This document shows positions 5,684-6,982 of a stretch of DNA of 6,982 nt, in pieces; position 1 is the first letter of the stretch, and each line of letters starts with the position of its first letter. The position numbers and the translations under genes are program-made. The stretch is from Archaeoglobi archaeon (GTDB lineage Archaea; Halobacteriota; Archaeoglobi; Archaeoglobales; Archaeoglobaceae): assembly GCA_004347865.1 (NCBI GenBank), contig QNUZ01000130.1, forward strand, positions 1 to 6,982. The letters run 5' to 3'. The notes beneath the pieces are model-generated. The model had not been told where the DNA came from. It made no database searches and worked only from the letters and a program-made list of their open reading frames with translations.

Positions 5684-5703
5684 CCCAGAGCTAAAGCTCT
5701 GGG
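5684..5703. repeat. Perfect inverted repeat, left-end-like hairpin
   Basis: CCCAGAGCTAAAGCTCTGGG is a 9-base perfect stem with a two-base loop. It lies between the divergent aminopropyltransferase and bud32 promoters and is interpreted as the left end of the transposon-like element. On other readings it could act as an operator or as a structure in RNA. Confidence 0.6.
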
Positions 5704-5717
5704 ATGAACGGGCAAAG

Positions 5718-5743
5718 CTTAAATAGTTCTGCATTGAAGAGGT
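5718..5743 (+). promoter_or_regulatory. Promoter TATA box and ribosome binding site for bud32, inside the transposon-like element
   Basis: CTTAAATA (5718-5725) is a good archaeal TATA box about 28 bases before the ATG at 5750. GAGGT (5739-5743) lies six bases before the same ATG. Both sit between the two hairpins of the palindromic element, so bud32 expression seems to use signals carried by it. Confidence 0.5.
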
Positions 5744-5749
5744 CTTGGG

Positions 5750-6406
5750 ATGGGAAGCTTGGCTTTTGAACCGGCAGATGAGGGGAAAGGCGTGAAGCCT
5801 CCCTTAACGCCGGAAGCTCCCGACTTCAGTCGTGGAGTGACTCACCTGGGGGGAGAAGCAGAAGTCAGCATAGGAGATGTTGTTGTAAAGAAGAGAAAGC
5901 CTAAACGCTACAGGCTGAAGGAAATCGATGAAATGCTCAGAATAAAACGCACTAGAGCCGAAGCTAGGCTCATATCAATGGCAAGGCGTGTCGGAGTGCC
6001 AACCCCTATAATATTGGATGTTGAGGATGATACGATCGTTATGGAGAGAATTTACGGGATTCCAGTAAAGGAATGCATGAGCGAAGAGATTAGCAGAGAA
6101 ATCGGGAGACTTGTTGCAAAATTGCACTCGGCAAACATAATTCACGGCGATATAACACCGATGAATTTGATTCACAGCAACGGAAGGATTTATTTTGTCG
6201 ATTTTGGACTTGCATTTGTTGACAGTAGAATTGAGGCTAAAGGTGTCGATGTCCATGTATACTTCGAGGCACTTAAGGCAGGATTTGAAAATTGGGAGAA
6301 TTTGAGAGATGCATTCGTCCAGGGTTATCTCGAATTCGGAAGTGAGGAAGTTTTAAGAAGAGCTAAGGAGATCGAGGAGAGGGGTAGATACGTTGAGCGA
6401 AGCTAA
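5750..6406 (+). CDS. bud32: Bud32 (KEOPS complex kinase/ATPase) with a transposon-derived N-terminal extension
   Basis: Bud32 is the small atypical kinase of the KEOPS complex, which with Kae1 makes the t6A37 modification of ANN-decoding tRNAs. The conserved protein begins at about residue 34 (GGEAEVSIGDVVVKKRKPKR). It shows the ATP-binding lysine region VVVKKR, the RTRAEARLISMARRVGVPTP helix, the hinge MERIYG, the catalytic loop HGDITPMN, the metal-binding VDFGLAFVD, and the basic C-terminal tail EIEERGRYVERS. From about residue 34 it spans 185 residues, near the usual stand-alone archaeal size. Residues 1-33 are not part of the family: they are encoded by the hairpin-bearing element (EAPDFSRG comes from the right-end hairpin) and look like the tail of a TnpB-type protein. 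GTG at 5837 is an alternative start that removes most of the extension but lacks a clear binding site. Kae1 is not in the window or fused here. The gene converges on the pantothenate-pathway gene with a 22-base gap. Confidence 0.9.
   Translation: MGSLAFEPADEGKGVKPPLTPEAPDFSRGVTHLGGEAEVSIGDVVVKKRKPKRYRLKEIDEMLRIKRTRAEARLISMARRVGVPTPIILDVEDDTIVMERIYGIPVKECMSEEISREIGRLVAKLHSANIIHGDITPMNLIHSNGRIYFVDFGLAFVDSRIEAKGVDVHVYFEALKAGFENWENLRDAFVQGYLEFGSEEVLRRAKEIEERGRYVERS
5817..5837. repeat. Bulged-T hairpin, right-end-like, inside the bud32 reading frame
   Basis: CTCC-CGACT pairs with AGTCG-(T)-GGAG around the loop TC, leaving T5833 unpaired. It lies within codons 23-30 of the bud32 frame and would also form in the mRNA. 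The single bulged T within the stem is a known recognition feature of IS200/IS605 ends. Confidence 0.6.
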
Positions 6407-6418
6407 AAAACAGCAAAA
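6405..6418 (-). terminator. Possible T-rich terminator of the phosphopantothenate synthetase gene
   Basis: Just past the stop of the minus-strand gene, the minus strand reads ATTTTGCTGTTTTTTAGC, giving T-runs of four and six. Archaeal termination is commonly directed by such T-rich stretches. No hairpin is needed or seen. It overlaps the end of bud32. Confidence 0.35.
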
Positions 6419-6428
6419 TCTCCCGGAA

Positions 6429-6982
6429 TCAAATTAGCGTTTTTGTCTTCTCCAAGTATTCCTTTATTCCTTCTATGGCCTCCGAGAGAGTCTTCTTGTT
6501 GTCATAACCCGAGACTATTTTCTCGAGTTCATCTCTGTTCAGCTTTCGCAATTCTTTTGCAAATTCCACCATTTTCGGAATGGCCCTAGTAATGTTATCC
6601 ACTATCGTAACGTCTGCCATTCTTGAAGTCCTCGAGAGGGGATTCAGATCTATCGCTATAACTTTTTTTCCATGTCTTTTCAGTATCTCGCACCTATCCC
6701 CATCCTCAAGAGGAACGAGAACTACATCCGCGATGAATATCCCCCTTCGGTCTACTATCCTCCTTGCAGAACTCAGACCCTCAAGTTCAGCGTCACCCGC
6801 ACACAAAGCTGAGACGCCGAATTTCAATAGATAATCAGCAATCCTATTTACCCTTTCTTTGCTGTAATGAAAAACGTTCACTTCAACCTTCGCGTTCAAG
6901 ATCTTCGCGAGCTCTCCAACCTCCTTTGGCACAAGAACTGCTGTATTTCCATTTACGCTGATCACGGGATTTTTTGCTAGCA
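6429..6982 (-). CDS. 4-phosphopantoate--beta-alanine ligase (archaeal phosphopantothenate synthetase), C-terminal part
   Basis: This cytosolic archaeal enzyme joins 4-phosphopantoate and beta-alanine, using ATP, to give 4'-phosphopantothenate on the archaeal route to coenzyme A, in place of bacterial PanC and PanK. The visible 183 residues contain the family signatures NPVISVNGNTAVLVPKE, SADVV-type IADVVLVPLEDGDR, KKVIAIDLNPLSRTSRMADV and TIVDNITRAIPKM, and end in a helical, charged tail. The frame does not begin at the GTG near 6965: the codons before it read LAKNPV, which continue the family consensus, so the gene runs off the right edge and lacks its N-terminal third or so. Its promoter lies outside the window. 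The partner pantoate kinase is not seen here. It converges on bud32. Confidence 0.92.
   Translation of the reverse strand, partial: LAKNPVISVNGNTAVLVPKEVGELAKILNAKVEVNVFHYSKERVNRIADYLLKFGVSALCAGDAELEGLSSARRIVDRRGIFIADVVLVPLEDGDRCEILKRHGKKVIAIDLNPLSRTSRMADVTIVDNITRAIPKMVEFAKELRKLNRDELEKIVSGYDNKKTLSEAIEGIKEYLEKTKTLI

Larger units (their letters stand above)
5674..5845 (+). mobile_element. Probable non-autonomous IS200/IS605-derived element (palindrome-ended, internally deleted)
   Basis: The segment has a hairpin at each end and no transposase between them. At the left, CCCAGAGCT (5684-5692), AA, AGCTCTGGG (5695-5703) is a perfect 9-base stem framed by GCCC (5674-5677) and GGGC (5710-5713), followed by GATGAACGGGC-like sequence as in archaeal IS200/IS605 left ends. 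At the right, CTCCCGACT (5817-5825), TC, AGTCG-T-GGAG (5828-5837) is a 9-pair stem with one unpaired T at 5833, the form of hairpin that Y1 transposases recognise. GCCGGAAGC before it parallels ACCGAAAGC before the relic at 1799. Boundaries are approximate. The length (about 170 bases) suggests a deletion derivative like the palindrome-associated elements known from other genomes. Bud32 translation begins inside it. Confidence 0.55.

Noticed and set aside
5837..6406. GTG at 5837 as the main bud32 start
   Set aside because: It would remove most of the foreign N-terminus but has no separated ribosome binding site and no TATA box at a leaderless distance. Kept only as an alternative.
6429..6965. 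GTG at 6965 as the start of the phosphopantothenate synthetase gene
   Set aside because: The codons before it (LAKNPV) continue the conserved family sequence, so the gene is cut by the window edge rather than starting there.
1..6982. CRISPR array, tRNA or rRNA gene
   Set aside because: No regularly spaced direct repeats, no cloverleaf with a T-arm GTTC-type box and no rRNA-like block was found on reading both strands by eye.

Overview
The window looks chromosomal and archaeal, most likely from a thermophilic euryarchaeon of the Archaeoglobus/Ferroglobus type. The evidence is the gene set: RNA polymerase subunit F, a DUF655 protein, UPF0282, aconitase X-type phosphomevalonate dehydratase, Bud32 and the archaeal 4-phosphopantoate--beta-alanine ligase. 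AT-rich TATA boxes about 25 bases before start codons (leaderless transcripts), heavy AGA/AGG/ATA codon use and Lys/Glu-rich proteins agree. The genus is an inference.

Layout, left to right. Bases 2-112 are the 3' end of rpoF, followed at 165-749 by its usual partner, a DUF655 helix-hairpin-helix protein. A voltage-gated-type K+ channel on the minus strand (about 1468-740) converges on DUF655 with a 10-base overlap. Upstream of the channel, facing the other way, is an unlisted 38-codon Cys-rich ORF (1569-1685) with a TATA box and a perfect 22-base dyad before it. Next comes a solitary IS200/IS605-type right-end hairpin (about 1799-1834) with no transposase. Two consecutive metallo-beta-lactamase-fold genes follow: a glyoxalase-II-like one with an HxDxDH metal motif (1858-2763) and a UPF0282 protein (2841-3698). 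Tail to tail with the latter, with no gap, is a minus-strand pair: an aminopropyltransferase (spermidine synthase family, 5607-4798) translationally overlapping the large subunit of phosphomevalonate dehydratase (4808-3699). Divergent from that pair is Bud32, the KEOPS kinase (5750-6406). It converges on the C-terminal part of phosphopantothenate synthetase (6982-6429), which runs off the right edge.

Functionally these are housekeeping genes: transcription, polyamine synthesis, the archaeal mevalonate route to isoprenoid lipids, tRNA t6A modification and CoA synthesis. The channel, the Cys-rich microprotein and the metallohydrolases are of less certain role.

The most unusual feature is the 5' end of bud32. 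The roughly 170 bases between the divergent promoters (about 5674-5845) look like an internally deleted IS200/IS605 element: a left-end-like perfect hairpin, then a TATA box, then a right-end hairpin with a single bulged T. The bud32 reading frame runs through this element. Its apparent promoter, ribosome binding site, start codon and first ~30 codons therefore appear to be transposon-derived, while the conserved kinase begins only at about residue 34. I see no CRISPR array, tRNA, rRNA or intact transposase.
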